This document shows, in pieces, positions 46,388 to 59,189 of a stretch of 64,000 nt of DNA; position 1 is the first letter of the stretch, and each line of letters begins with the position of its first letter. Both the position numbers and the translations under genes were made by a program. The notes under the pieces were generated by a model. The model ran no database searches and was not told the DNA's origin. It was given only the letters and a program-made list of their open reading frames with translations. The DNA comes from Papaver somniferum (Eukaryota; Streptophyta; Magnoliopsida; Ranunculales; Papaveraceae). Where the stretch lies: the NCBI RefSeq assembly GCF_003573695.1, contig NC_039368.1:16558360-16622359 (forward strand). The letters are read 5' to 3'.

Positions 46388-47359
46388 TCAATTTTAGTGA
46401 CAACCATTTTACATATGGATTGTACTTGTTAAAAGCATTACAGCTCCAAAATCCAACATGCTTGATTTACTTGGTTCTTCAACTATGCGAGTGTTAATCA
46501 TGTACTTGTTGAAGATCCATCATAGTATTATTACACAACATCAAAGTTCAATTGTATCACAACTTTGACGATAATACTACGGTGGTATGTATCACTCCCC
46601 CTTAGTCAATACTTCATCTCACAATGAAAACCACTTCTCCTTACATAATGATCCGTAAACCATATGTATATGTAGTGTGAACTACAAAATAATTCTCCCC
46701 CTTTTTGTCGATATAAATTGGCAAAGGTACGAACATTGTGGGATCATAATGAAATTTTCGTACAGATACTTCATGACCAAAAGAGAAATATCAACTTTAG
46801 TTTAGATGATATCACAGAGTCGAAACTTAGTGACTTCATCAAGGAGTTTATTAAGATACAAGATAACTCCTACAATACTCCACAGCCACACCCCACACAA
46901 AGATTTGACAATTAAGGAAAAGTTCAAATAAGAACTCTACCCCATAAAATGTCATTCCCGAAAGAACAACAAGAGTGACCTTTCTCCTGGGAGAAGGATT
47001 TATATATTGGATTTTAGAAATCTCACAAGGAGATACGAGCTAAAGACCAATCATTGGAAGTCTCTCATGAGATCGTGTTACTAAAAAATAGAACTATCTC
47101 ATGGTAACAACACACAATATGTAATCATGAATATCAAGTATTGTGATCATCTTTTCTAAGATACAAACTTGTATAAACAAGAATTGATATGCTTAGAAGG
47201 AAGAATAACCTTTCCACAAGGATTTACACCAAGAATGGTTACCATAAGTGTATCAGAAAGTTTCTTTGACAATAAAAACCAACATCCAATGGCTTTGATT
47301 ATTGCTTCTAGCCTATTATACTTAAGAATTTCAATCACAAATCAAGTTAGGTAACTAAG
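46388..47359 (-). other. E3 internal 3' non-coding region
   Basis: No supported ORF is present. The plus strand has CTCCCCCTTAGTCAATACTT and TTCTCCCCCTTTTTGTCGAT tracts (46590-46720) matching those in E4 at about 57805-57920, so E2 and E3 also share parts of their internal 3' regions. Confidence 0.6.
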
Positions 47360-48080
47360 AATCATACGCGTGGTATTTAGCCATATTCATCTTGACCATA
47401 ATTAGTTCAAATGACTCAAATGAAACTAGTTAGAGAGTGTTCAATTGCTTAGATCTCATAAAAGTATACAAGATACAATTGAAGCAAAATCGATTTTGAT
47501 TCACTCGAATCAATTCATGAACATTATATCCACGGTTTGCGAAAGATTGCATTCCTTAACATATAAATGTTTTAGTTCATGAACAAACCGATTTTATAAA
47601 GTAACCTACTTAAGTATGCAAACGGGTACGCATACTGAAGTAGCCAGATTGAGTTTGTTTTTTACTTCCAAACTCCAGCAGAAATTCACGGACGTGAAAC
47701 TTCCTCCAGTATGCGTATAGGTACGCATACTTACCCGAATTTCCAACAATCGCCAGTACGCGTACGGGTATGCATACTTTAGGTTCCCGGTTTTGGACTT
47801 TTACACAAATGTGAGAACACACTATGTTTATATCCAAACATGGTTACTTGTTCTAAACTCTCATTTCAATCATTGAAACTTTCTTAGAGGATGTTATAAT
47901 AGTTGTTATCCACAAACTATTAACATCAAAGAGATTTTCAAGTTATTGAAATAATCAATATGACTTTCGTCACGAGTTAAGATGAACTTGGCTAAAGCGA
48001 AATCTTACAAACACATATTTCGAGAAATATGTAAGCGAGTTAGACTCAGCTTGAAACAATAAATTGTTCCACATATTCAA
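47360..48080 (-). repeat. E2-type LTR segment inside E3
   Basis: This internal stretch of E3 follows the E2 LTR in minus direction. It has CTAGTTAGAGAGTGTTCAAT near 47428, GAATCAATTCATGAACATTA near 47507, three palindromic modules of type AGTATGCAAACGGGTACGC (47616-47780), then the CATGGTTACTTGTTCTAAAC and TTTCGAGAAATATG parts. It is about 700 bp of the U3 region without LTR ends. The E3 family seems to have taken it up before its spread, because it lies between intact E3 LTRs. Confidence 0.8.
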
Positions 48081-48171
48081 AAATTACCAAACACAATATG
48101 TGCGCCCCAATTATTTTGCAATCCTCACCGCATTTACTAGGCTTCTTGGTGAGGATGCACTTCCAACACAC

Positions 48172-49480
48172 TCAGGCTGTGTTGAGGTGAACTAAATCTT
48201 GTTCACCACAGGTATTTGAAACAAAATCATGCATGGAATCTAGGAATTTAACAACTTCCTTGAAACTTCCAATAACTGTTTTATACCTTTTTAAGATTAT
48301 ATCCCTTGTTGAACGCTTGTCTGGGAGATCCTTATTAATAACACTTGTTGATTTATTGATCTTCTTTGGTATCCATTTCTGAGCAGCTTTTGGAGCAACG
48401 CATTTCTTTTTCTCCCTAATATAATTATGAAACTTCTTGGGAGAAATACTGGAAGAACTGATATTATGAGACTCAGTTTTTCTCCAGTTTGGAAGATCAA
48501 ATCTTATCATCTTAACAGAATCAGATCTGGTTTTATCTCGTTTAAGAAATCTGCAATTCCTTTGCAAGTGACCTGGTTTTCCACAATAAAAACAATGTTT
48601 AGTATAATGGAAAATGTTATGTTTAGTGTTACATGAATGTTTATGTGCTTGCTTTGGAACTTGACAGAATTTCCTCTTTTCGTCATTGGCAGTTGGTAGA
48701 GATACTTCACTTTTGTCAACCGTGGAATGAGAAGAAACTTTAGCTCTGAAATTTTTTACCTATTTGCAAATACCAGGAGCGTCTATTCCTTCATAGCCCA
48801 ATCCTCGTGTATCACTATGAATTCTACATGCTACCAATATTGAGGTTAATTTATCTGAGCTGTTATTTCTAGACAAACTCTCTTTTAATCTCGAGTTTTC
48901 TTCTTCCAACCTTTTGACCTTTTCAAGCGTAATAACTAGATCATTCTTGGATGATTCACATTGAACTTTGAGGTCTTCTCGTTCCGAATCAAATAACAAG
49001 TTCATCTCAATGTTCTCCACGTTATCTATCTTTGCTTGAAGAGTAATTTCCCGATCTCGACCTCCGGTAATTTCTTCTTTATGCTTTCGTATTTCGTTGA
49101 GATAATCTATTGCACCAATAGAATCAAGTTGGTCTTACAAGTCTTTATTCCTACTATGAAGTCTGTCATATTTAACTTTCTCACTGAAAATGGTGCTTTC
49201 AGCTTCCGAGAGCTTCTGATGACATTCTTTAAGAAGATTATTATCAACTGGATCTACATGGAACACTTCTTCGTCAGAATCAGAATCAGTATCCGAAAGA
49301 ATTTTTCCAGAAGCTAATGCAACTTCCCCTTCGTACTCTTGGTGATCATAATATTCAGGTCCATCATCAAGAGTAGGCAAAGCTGCTGCATATTCCGATT
49401 GTCTACGGCTCCATCTAGGACATGCTGAAGAAAAGTGCCCAGAACCACGTCAATTAAAGCATTGTACATCATCATTAGGT
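48172..49480 (-). pseudogene. E3 Gag C-terminal half, two zinc knuckles and coiled coil
   Basis: One frame runs through this segment with a few stops. First comes a knuckle CFN-stop-RGSGHFSSAC, where TGA replaces the second Cys codon (49450 region). Next is an acidic part (DTDSDSDEEVFHVD), then a coiled coil (LEKVKRLEEENSRLKESL, 48760-49020) and the motif RGLGYEG. An intact knuckle CFYCGKPGHLQRNC at about 48560-48600 follows, then LPNWRKTES and QKWIPKK. It ends at 48172 with EQDLVHLNTA. The order matches SIRE-type Gag up to the point where a protease would begin, and there the coding part stops. Confidence 0.88.
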
Positions 49481-49660
49481 GATATTGCACCTTTAGAAAA
49501 ACTATTTTTCCCATCTCAAGATTTTTCTAAATTTTCATGGAGTAACATCCTTAGCATCTGGCGAACCAGATTTATCCCTAGAGGATTCAAAATTGTTTGC
49601 AGCTTTAAGAGAAGTCACCTCTTTTCCAGACCGGTGTTTATTATCAAATATCTTTAACTT

Positions 49661-50263
49661 TCAAACAAGAGTATTCCTGGAGAGTGTAGAAAGATCGTTT
49701 GCTTCTTCAATGGCATGTTTCTTAGACTCGTATCTTGATGGTAGAGACCTGAGAATTTTGCACACAATAACTTTCTCGGGAATAGTTTTTCCTAATGAAT
49801 ATGAGAAGTTAACTATTTGAGAAAGTCTTTGGTTAAACTCATCAAAGATTTCATCATCAGACATGCGAAGGTTTTCCCAGTCCGAAACTAGGTTTTGAAG
49901 CCTTGCTTCTTTCTCTGCGGCATTCCCTTCAAATACAGTTTCTAAGATATCCCAAGCATCTTTAGACTTATTGCACGTAGTTACGTGGTGCTGAAGATCT
50001 GGGGTAATGGCATGGATGATAGCATTTAATCCGTCAGAATTTTTCCCTGCAACATTAATCTCGACATCACTATAACTACCAATATCCTTTGCAACAGTTA
50101 CACCGTCTACTATAACTGTTGGAGGATCATTACCATTAACAATACGAACCCATGATTGAAAATCTCGCACTTGTAAAAAAGAACGCATAACAATTTTCCA
50201 CCATAAATAGTTCATGTCATCGAAGGATGGTGGTACGTTTATACAGATAGCACTTTTTTCCAT
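49661..50263 (-). pseudogene. E3 Gag, UBN2 domain
   Basis: The 200 residues start 52 bases after the primer site with an ATG. They read PPSFDDMNYLWWKIVMRSFL, then INVAGKNSDGLNAIIHAITP, SKDAWDILETVFEGNAAEKE and VSDWENLRMSDDEIFDEF, the classic UBN2/gag-polypeptide of plant copia elements (W-MxxFL, AW-L-xxYEG, KxLRSLPxRYE). It ends at a TGA after LSRNTLV, beyond which the same frame continues KLKIFDNKHRSGKE, so the stop is a point lesion. It would form the particle shell. It is followed by the zinc-knuckle half after one frameshift. Confidence 0.92.
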
Positions 50264-50315
50264 AATAATCAGATTGCTTCAAACACAAACTTATAAGGTC
50301 TTAGCGTGTTTGCTT

Positions 50316-50327
50316 GCTCGGATACCA
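50316..50327 (-). other. E3 primer binding site (tRNA-iMet)
   Basis: The minus strand reads TGGTATCCGAGC two bases inside the 5' LTR. It differs from TGGTATCAGAGC of E1 by one base. Confidence 0.9.
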
Positions 50328-50329
50328 AT

Positions 50330-52476
50330 TGAAAAAGCGGGGGTCTAACAACCTCACCGAATATGTAGCTTGGAAATCTGTATGGACTAAATCCAATATA
50401 CTTTCAAGAGAATCAACTAGACAGTCAGACTCAATCTTAAGAAAAGTATATCAAAGAGTTATATCTCTATTTCTCAATTCAATCCGCAATCAAACAAATA
50501 GGAATTTACGAGCACGATTGAATATAAGAAATAACTTGGACGATATCAAAAACCAATATCCAAGTGTCAATCAATTTATTCAACAACCAAAGGTTGGATT
50601 CCCAGTTGATTGAACTTACGCACAACTTGTGATATTTTAATTATAAAGATAAACAATATAATGTGGAAAAGAAATAACACATACATCAGAAAATTTTGTT
50701 AACAAGGAAACCGCAAATGCAAAAAAAAAACTCGGGACCTAGTCCAGAATAAACACACACTGATTATAAGTTGTTACACCAATTTCCTACTACCTATTCA
50801 TACTAGATGTAATACCTGCTTCAGCTGTATTCAAGCACTTGTCAAAACTCCTAGCAGAACACCGATTCTCTTTAGGAATTCTTCTCGTATAACTTCTAGC
50901 AGAACACAAATTCTCTTTAGAAGTTATTCCCGAAAATCTTCTAGCAGAAGAAAGTTCTCTTCAAAAGATACAACAACACGGTTGATATTTTTCGATCTTT
51001 TGTTTTCACAAAATACCGATTTGATTTCCCTTTAGATGTAAATAAAGGTTTGGAAATATTGTGTTTGTTTCGAACAATTACTAGGTAAAAGTAGAGATAC
51101 CGAAACAAACTTGTAGATTAGGATTTTAACTTACAATCAGTATGCGTACGCACAAGGAGTCCGTGAACCTGATTTTCGTAAGTGAACTTGGGGGATTCCA
51201 AAGATCAATTTCCAAGTTAAGAAAACCCAACCAATTCTACAACAAGAACAACTAGAATAAATCTAGAGATATCTTGTTTAAACTTCTTAAGGTTTTTTAC
51301 GAGATACCTTAATCGAAGTTTTCTTTCTAGCTTCCGATTTTGTCTAACAAGTGTTGATATACGATCGGAAACTGAAATCTATCAAAACTAGGGTTTATGA
51401 TCAATAACTCTTGAATGGTTTTATATCAGAAGAAAAAACCTTAGAATAGACAAGAGGTGAAAAACCTAGATTACAAGTTGTATAATAAATCATGAAGATT
51501 AAATCCAACTCGGCTTTGTGATCCCCAATACAAAGACTTTTATCTCACTCTTGTTCACGAAGAACAGAAGACATGGAAATCAACCTTATGAAGCTTACAC
51601 CAATTTTCCAAAGGGGATGAAAAACGTGTAGCACTCACAAACCCTTTATTTATAGTGAATAATATCTTAGAAGCTAAGCAAAGCTATTTTCCTTTTTAAG
51701 ACTCTCCTAATTTTGGGAGTCTTTCCTAAGTTACAACTCTTTCCAAAATAATTAATTAATTTAGCAAATATTGTATTTATGTGAATAAATCACAATTTAT
51801 CTTAGGAAGTAATCACAAACACTTTAACATGGTAATCAAATTTATTTGGAGTAATAGCTATCTTTCCTAGATAAGGAAACATCAAGAACATGACCAAAAA
51901 TGGCTTCTAGTCACGTAATTGGCTCAAGTCCGTGAACCGTTACAAACAGTTCGTGGATAGTTTCCTACTAACAAACTATAACAATTACAACAACACTTAT
52001 AATTGTTACTTTAATAAATCACTCATAACTTCATTGTTATAACTCGGAATTGAGTGATTTTTGGCTCGTTGAATTCATAAGCTCATTTACTGTAACATGA
52101 GAACCTTTCCAGGGATGAAGGTTATTTTCATAAAAGTATCAAATAACCTCGAGTATATATACATAAGTGTACATTTACCGTCATAGGAATTGTTCCATAG
52201 AGTGAGGATTTGTTTCGATAGATTAGAAAGGTAGAATTGAACAAGAATCCAAATGAAATCAGTTACCACATACCTTTGTTTATGAAGTCCTTGTTGATGT
52301 CTTCTTGTAGTCTTCAAACTTCATCCGTCTAGGATAGCTTCGATTCTACTTCTTACACTTAATCTAGTCTGAAACTATCTTTAGTATACTAAATCATGAA
52401 TGCATTTTGGAAACTAAAATTGACAACTAACTTGACATACCAATGCTAGTGGGTTCAACCGAGCAATGCTCTAACA
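50330..52476 (-). repeat. E3 5' LTR
   Basis: This is the partner of 44250-46375, with small indels between them (for example an extra stretch at about 51436-51465). It lies next to the primer site and would carry the promoter for the gag transcript. Confidence 0.94.
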
Positions 52477-53314
52477 CCTTTAGGGGGAGTAAAAGCTTTT
52501 GTAATTCAAATGTCAACAACGACATTTATTGATTGAATGTATGTAGGTTATTGTACTGTTGAAACTTGGAATCAAGCGTATGTAAAATGAATTCTTTTGT
52601 AATTTGTTTATCCATATGTAATAAGAGTTTTGTCACTAAAATCGACAAAGGGCGAGATTATTAGAGCATAGCTCGAATGAACTGACCAACCGTTGCTATG
52701 TCAAGTTTGGTTGTCATATCAAAACTCATATAAAGTCGCTTGATTAAATACTAGAGTCAACTTCGTTTAGGTTAGACTAGAAAGTCTAGGAATGTTGAGA
52801 CATACAAGTGTTACTCCGAAGACCTGAAGAATGTGAAGAGGTAGAAAACTACAACGACAACATAATCCTTCCACTTGAGGTTAGTAATATTGAATTGAAC
52901 TGTTTCATTCCTAACATATCTTTCAAGTCGTGCTATATTGAAAACATAACTGCGTAGCTGTATATACTGTACATATTGTATAATACTCTAGTGATGTGAG
53001 ATGGTCATAATTGTATGAACATAGTATTAGGGAATTAAACTACAAAGTATAATACTTCTATTTTGAACTTCGTAGATATGGCATCAACATAATCTTGTAT
53101 ATATTGTTATGATACATAGTCATGTTGGTGATATGCAAAATCATATGCATCGTGCTTATATTTAATTATTTGTTTATTTTACAATTGGAGACCCAATTAG
53201 GACAGGTAATTAAGGTCTTATCGCTGAATTTAATTTGTCAAGACCATGGTTTAGTTCAACATCTTGAAAAACAAAACTGTTTCTCCTTTCAGATACTGAC
53301 CCCATAAAACCATA

Positions 53315-53575
53315 CTCCCTCCGTTCCACTTTAGATGAGTGTTTAGGGTTATTTTTTTGTTCCACATTACTTGAGAGTTTTCATATTTTTCCCACAAAAC
53401 TACCAACAATACCCTCACAATTTTTCTTGGAACCATAAGTTTATTTTTAAATACGCTAATAGTAATTAATGTTTGAAGACTTTTCTCAAGATAAATAGAA
53501 TTTTTTTGTATCTCTCTCCATTTCTTAATCTGCGTGAAAATTCCGAAAACATCATTTAAATTGGAAAGGAGGGAG
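53315..53575. mobile_element. Stowaway-type MITE (Tc1/mariner)
   Basis: A 261-bp element starts CTCCCTCCGTTCCA and ends with the mirror of CTCCCTCCTTTCCAA, flanked by TA on both sides (53313-53314 and 53576-53577). CTCCCTCCGT plus a TA duplication is the Stowaway signature. There is no coding capacity, and ORFs over it are spurious. Confidence 0.92.
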
Positions 53576-53669
53576 TATATCTTAAATACATATTTTTTTA
53601 GTCCTTTGGCACCTTTGGGATTAAGAATCGGTGGATGTAGAATTCTTTGCAAACTTAAGTATATGTAGT

Positions 53670-54695
53670 TGTTAGAGCATTGCTCGGTCGAACTCGCATG
53701 CGTTGCTATCTCAAGCATGTTTGTCAATGTTAGTGATCAAAACTATAAGTCTTGATTTCTGGTCTACTATAGCTAAGTCTTGGACTAGGATAGAAAGTAT
53801 AGTTGAGCTCAAGAAATCCATGGCGATTTATCATACAAGACGAAGAACTAATCAAGGAACTGGTGGAACTTCATCAACAAAAAGGTATGTGGAGACTTGA
53901 ACTTATCTATCACTCAAAAGTCTATCTACTTTATCTCCTACTTTGAGACAAAAGTCGTTTTTATATATAAACTTTGATTATACACATTTGCTATTTCGAG
54001 CCGAGTATATCTCGCCTATCTATATCTCAAAATATGTGTTGGTAAGCTTTCGCTTCAACCAAGTTTATCTTTACCTAGTGACGAAAGTCATGTTATGTTT
54101 CAATCACTTTGAAAATTGCTTTGACGAGAAATGGTTTAACAACTACATAACGTCCTCTAAGAATGTTTCAATGAGAGTTTAAAGTATATAACCAATGATG
54201 GACATAAGCATTGTTGTGGAAACACATATATGTACAAGTCCTTATTCCTTGAACCAAAGTTTGCGAACTTTTTTGATCAAGAGAACCAGAACTAGTGCTG
54301 TGAACTCAGTCCGCGAACCCGGTCCGCGAACTGGCGATAGTTCTCATTCCGAGAATATCTGCTGGAGTTTGTGAACTCCTTCCGGGAACTTAAGTCCGGG
54401 AACTTAAGTCCGTGAACCCAGTCCGCGAACTTGATGAGGTTATATCTAAAGATGATTGTTTTGTACTTATACTTATAAATACTAAGGAATGCAGTTTGCA
54501 AACCGTGGCTATAATGTTCATGAACGGATTCAAGTGAATCAAATCATCTTTGCTTCAATTGTGTCTTGTGTAGTTACATAATATTTCCTTGCAATTGAAC
54601 AACTCTCTAACTAGTTCATTTGAGTCATTTGAACTAGTTACGGTAAAGAGGAATATGGTTGATATGAAAGTGATCATATGGATACCTATTGATTG
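53670..54695 (+). repeat. F 5' LTR, truncated
   Basis: It starts TGTTAGAGCATTGCTCGG and follows 61983 onward until about 54695 (GATCATATGGATACC). The sequence then jumps to internal sequence (GTCGTTATGCAAATAG) that in E4 lies near 58780-58800. The module region (54250-54440) has the GTCCGCGAACT type. Confidence 0.85.
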
Positions 54696-55079
54696 TCGTT
54701 ATGCAAATAGTGATGGAAAATAGAATGAATCCTTGTATATTCCGCAATATTAATCTTCCCTGATCCATATTTTATGTGTATACTGCAATACTCCATAAGT
54801 TTTTCTTGTGTTAAGTATATGAACGGTTAAGCTAGTCATTTCCTTATGGTTAACTTAGTCGTAGATCCGTAAGTTCTCTTATGTCGAGCATTTCCAATTA
54901 AATTGATTACTCTTATGTTTCATTTGATTAAGTATTCCAATTAAATTAATCATGGGTTTACATGTGATTAATTTGATTGAGTTTTTGGATATAGAAAATC
55001 ATTCGTATGGTTTTTGGTGTCCAATAAAATCCTTCTGTTCTTTCGAAATTAAGGTCGCTCTTGTTGTTCCTTCGGGAAT

Positions 55080-57493
55080 TGAAAAAGCAGGGGTCTAACA
55101 ACACCACCCAATATTTCTCTTAGAAATCTGTATGGACAAACTCGAATATACTTTTAAGAGAATCAACAAGACTCAATCAATTAAAAGTACATCAACGAGT
55201 TTATATCTCTCTCTCTTGATTTGATTTCCTCAAACAGAAACTGCGAGTACTAATCAAATACAAGGAATAACTTGGATAGTACAAAAGACAATATCCAAGG
55301 ATCAATCAATGACAATCAACAACCAAATGTTGGATTACTCTAATTGATGATCTAACGCACAACCTGTATTATTTCAATTATAAAGATAAAACAATATAAT
55401 GCGGAAACTGAAATAACACAGACACCAGAAATTTTGTTAACAAGGAAACCGCAAATGCATAAAACCCCCGGGACCTAGTCCAGATTGAGCACACACTGTA
55501 TTAAGCCGCTACAGACACTAGCCTACTCCAAGCTAACTTCGTACTGGACTGTAGTTAAACCCCAATCAGTCTCCCACTGATCCAAGGTACAGTTGTACTC
55601 CCTACGCCTTTGATCCCAGCAGGATACTGCGCACTTGATTCCCTTAGATGATCTCACCCACAACTAAGAGTTGCTACGAACCAAAATCACAAGCTTTGAC
55701 AATAAACAAATCTGTCTCACACAGAAAAGTCTATCAAAGGATCAATCTGTCTCCCACAGAAAAACCCTAAATTTTTTGTTCTGTCTTTTGATAATAATCA
55801 AGGTGAACAGGAACCAATTGATAATCCGGTCTTATATTCCCGAAGAATAGCCTAGATAAATCAATCACCTCACAACAATCTTAATCGTATGGTAGCGAAA
55901 CAAGATGTCGCGGAATCACAAACAATGAGATGAAGATGTGTGTGACTACTTTTTATATCTTGCCTATCGGAGATATTAATCTCAAACCAATCAATCTGAT
56001 TGTACTCGTACGATAGAAAATGCAAGATCAGATCACACAACTACGATAAAAGTAGTATCGTTCTGGCTTCACAATCCCAATTAAGTTTTTAAGTCGTTAA
56101 CCTGGTTTTAGAAGAAGAAAAACAAAGTTTAAAGGAGAAGCGACTCTAGCACACAAACTAGTATCACAGGTGAGGTGTGGGGATTAGTTTTGCACAATAC
56201 TAGATGTCTCCTTTATATAGTCTTTCAAACGAGGGTTTCGCCTTGGTCACAAAGCAAACAATATCCACCGTTAGATGAAAAACTGATTTAGATTCAAGCT
56301 AATATTTCTCAACAGTTAGATCGAAAACTTAGCTTGTTATACACAAATGAAATGCACGCTTATAGGTTTGTTAACCGTACCCAAACATGTACATTTGTTG
56401 GTTCAACAATATTCAACCAAAATGTTAGACATATGAGCATTTCATACCAACCATATTCTTCTTCACCATAACTAGTTCAAATGACTCAATTGAACTAGTT
56501 AGAGAGTTGTTCAATTGCAAGGAAATCTTATGTACTACACAAGGCACAATTGAAGCAAAGATGATTTGATTCACTCGAATCCGTTCATGAACTTTATAAC
56601 CATGGTTTGCAAATTGCATTCCTTAGTCTTTATAAGTTTAAGTTCAGAAATCATCTTCAGATATATAAACTTCTTAAGTTCGCACACTAGGTTCGCGGAC
56701 TTAAGCAACCGGGCAGAGTTTACAAACTCCAGCAGAAAATCTCGGCAAAGAATTTCCGCCGGTTCGCGGACTGGTACTCATGCAACAAGTTTGTCAACTC
56801 CAGCATAATTTCTCGGTATGAGAAGTTCGACAGTTCGCGGACTTGGCAACAAGACATTCTTCCGGTTTCTCTTGATCAACAAAGTTCGCAAACTTTGGTT
56901 CAAGAGATAGGACTTATGCACATATGTGTTTCCACAACAATACTTATGTCCATCATTGGTTATGTAATCTAAACTCTCATTCCAACCATTGAAACATTCT
57001 TAGAGGACGTTATACAGTTGTTACACCATTTCTCGTCAAAGAATTTTCAAAGTGATTGAAACACATCATGACTTTCGTCACTAGGTAAAGATAAAAATGG
57101 TCGAAGCGAAACGCTTACGAACACATATTTCGAGATATAGATAGGCGAGGTATACTCGGATCGAAATTCCAAATGTGTATAATCTAAGTATATATATAGC
57201 ATACGACTTTTTGTCTCAAGAAGTAGGAGATAGAGTAGATAGACTTTTGAGTGACAGATAAGTTCAAGTCTTCACATACCTTTTTGTCGAGAAGTTCCAC
57301 CGGTTCCTTGAGTAGTTTTTCTTCTTGTATGATGAATCTCCATGAAGTCCTTGAGCTCAACTACACTTTCTATCCTAGTTTGAGACTTAGCTACAGTAGA
57401 CTATAAATCAAGACTTATAGTTTTGATCACTAACATTGACAAACATGCTTGAGATAGCAACGCATGCGATTTCGACCGAGAAATGCTCTAATA
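55080..57493 (-). repeat. E4 3' LTR
   Basis: It is 2,414 bp long. The plus strand starts TGAAAAAGCAGGGGTC and ends GAAATGCTCTAATA (CA changed to TA). The module region (56680-56900) carries TTCGCGGACT words. The conserved block is at about 55428-55485. Confidence 0.93.
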
Positions 57494-57505
57494 ATCTCTC
57501 CCTTT
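57494..57505 (-). other. E4 polypurine tract
   Basis: The minus strand reads AAAGGGAGAGAT directly before the LTR. Confidence 0.85.
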
Positions 57506-59189
57506 GTCAATTTTAGTGAGAAAACTATCAATACATATGGAATACAAAAAAAGATAAAGAAACTTTAGTAGCTACTATTACACATGTCTAATCTTTAATA
57601 TTCCTCGAAATCTTCATCACTTCCAAGTACTCCAATGATCCCAAAGGTTGTAAGTTTATCATCACGGTTGTTGAAGATCCGTAGCTATAACAATGAGAAA
57701 GCATTGGTCTCGATCATTGTTATACAATGTCATAGTATTATTACACAGTGTCAAAGTCCAATTGTATCACAACTTCAATAATAATACTATGGTTATATGT
57801 ATCACTCCCCTTTAGTCAATACTCCATCTCACATGGAAACCACTCCCCCTTACACAATGATCCGAAAACCATATGTATTTGTAGTGTGAACTACATATTA
57901 ATTCTCCCCCTTTTTGTCAATAAAATTGGCAAAGGTACAAGAACGAGATCATAATGAAATTTCCGTAAGAGACGTTTCATGACTAAAACAAAATACATAC
58001 CATCTAATTTAGATGCAATCATATAGCCGAATCTAATAGCAGTTTAAATATACAAGATAACCCCTTTAAAATTCCAAAGCCGCACACCTCTCAAGATATG
58101 ACCATTAAGCACAAGTTCAAAAGAACTCTCCCCTATTTGATGTCATTCCCAAGGTAACAACAAGAGCGACCTTAATTTCAAAAGAAAAGAAGGATTTTGA
58201 TTGGACACCAAAAACCATGAGAATGATTTTCTATATCCATAAAATCAATCAAATTAATCACAAGTAAATCTATGATTAATTTAATCGGAATACGCAATCA
58301 AATTAAACACAAAAGTGATCAACTTATTTGATTATGCTCGACATAAGAGAACTTACGGAGCACACGACTAACATAACCATTAGAAAATGATTAAGATAGT
58401 CGTTCATATACTCATCATAAGAGGAATCTTACGGAGTATGAAAATACTCAACTAGATTAATTACAAGAGAACCCATAATTAATCTAATTGGAATACACAA
58501 CCAAACTAATTACAAAAGTAATCAATTTAATTGTCATTTGTTTTGCTCGACATAAAAAGACTTATGGAGCAATAACTAAATAAGCAAACAAGATGATTAA
58601 TTTAGTTCAAGAATGCTCAACATAAAGTACCTTACGGAACAACCAACAAACCTAATCAAAAATTAATCAACTTGGTTGTATCGTGCTCAACATAAGACAC
58701 ATTATGGAGCCTCACAGTATTACATAAAATATGGATCAGTGAAGATCAATACTGTGGAATACACAAGGATTCATTCTATCTTCCATCACTATTTGCATAA
58801 CGATATTTAATAGACATAATCGTTGAACGCAAAAGATTTTAACCTATATTCCATCAAATAATTGAAAATATAGGCTTAACTTTTGTATATGTCTAAAGTC
58901 TATTCATCCTTAAATCAATACATGAATACCGATCATGAACGACTTTACTTTTGACAAAATATGGGACAACATAGTTCACGGACGTAAACACCAATATCCC
59001 ATAACAAATTGCAATATAAAAAATCATAAAGATTAAATACTGCAAACCATCATCCTCCAAATATTTTTAGAATTTAAATCAATAAACCTAAAAAAAGCAC
59101 AAGAAGATGAAAAATAATAGCTATGTGTAGTCACAACCATTGCTATTCAAGCACTAGTTATTCTTCCAACTAAACAAAAAGAATACATA
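57506..59189 (-). other. E4 internal 3' non-coding region
   Basis: This is about 1.7 kb without a supported ORF. It contains CTCCCCTTTAGTC and CTCCCCCTTTTTGTC tracts (57807, 57905). A run of loosely repeated units of about 100 bp lies at 58240-58700, each with TTAATCACAA / AATTAATC and GCTCGACATAAGA followed by CTTACGGAG. The part 57506-58170 is inverted relative to 61323-61970 of F. Confidence 0.6.

Larger units (their letters stand above)
44250..52476 (-). mobile_element. E3: complete gag-only long-LTR retrotransposon
   Basis: An 8.2-kb element on the minus strand has LTRs of 2,126 and 2,147 bp. The primer site is TGGTATCCGAGC (one change from the usual tRNA-iMet site), and the target duplication CCTTT is perfect (44245-44249 and 52477-52481). 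The internal region (3.95 kb) codes a nearly continuous Gag of about 700 codons with two zinc knuckles, broken by a few stops and one frameshift. No protease, integrase, reverse transcriptase or RNase H is present. This fits a TR-GAG type element moved in trans. It also contains a piece of E2-family LTR (47360-48080), making it a mosaic. Confidence 0.95.
43518..53130 (+). mobile_element. G: E1-family fragment, split by E3
   Basis: Plus-strand pieces at 43518-44249 and 52482-53130 follow the E1 internal 3' region and LTR start in order. They include the GACAAAAAGGGGGAGAA tract near 44043, the polypurine tract AAAGGGCGAGAT at 52647-52658 and the LTR start TATTAGAGCATAGC at 52659 (TG changed to TA). 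The LTR is cut off after about 470 bp, and the 5' part of the element is missing before about 43518. E3 sits in it with the duplication CCTTT, and the joined flank TTACCTTT-AGGGGGAG matches E1 at about 10450 exactly in order. Confidence 0.88.

Noticed and set aside
53251..53727. 158-residue minus-strand ORF
   Set aside because: It runs across the Stowaway MITE and the LTR start of F, so it is a chance frame.
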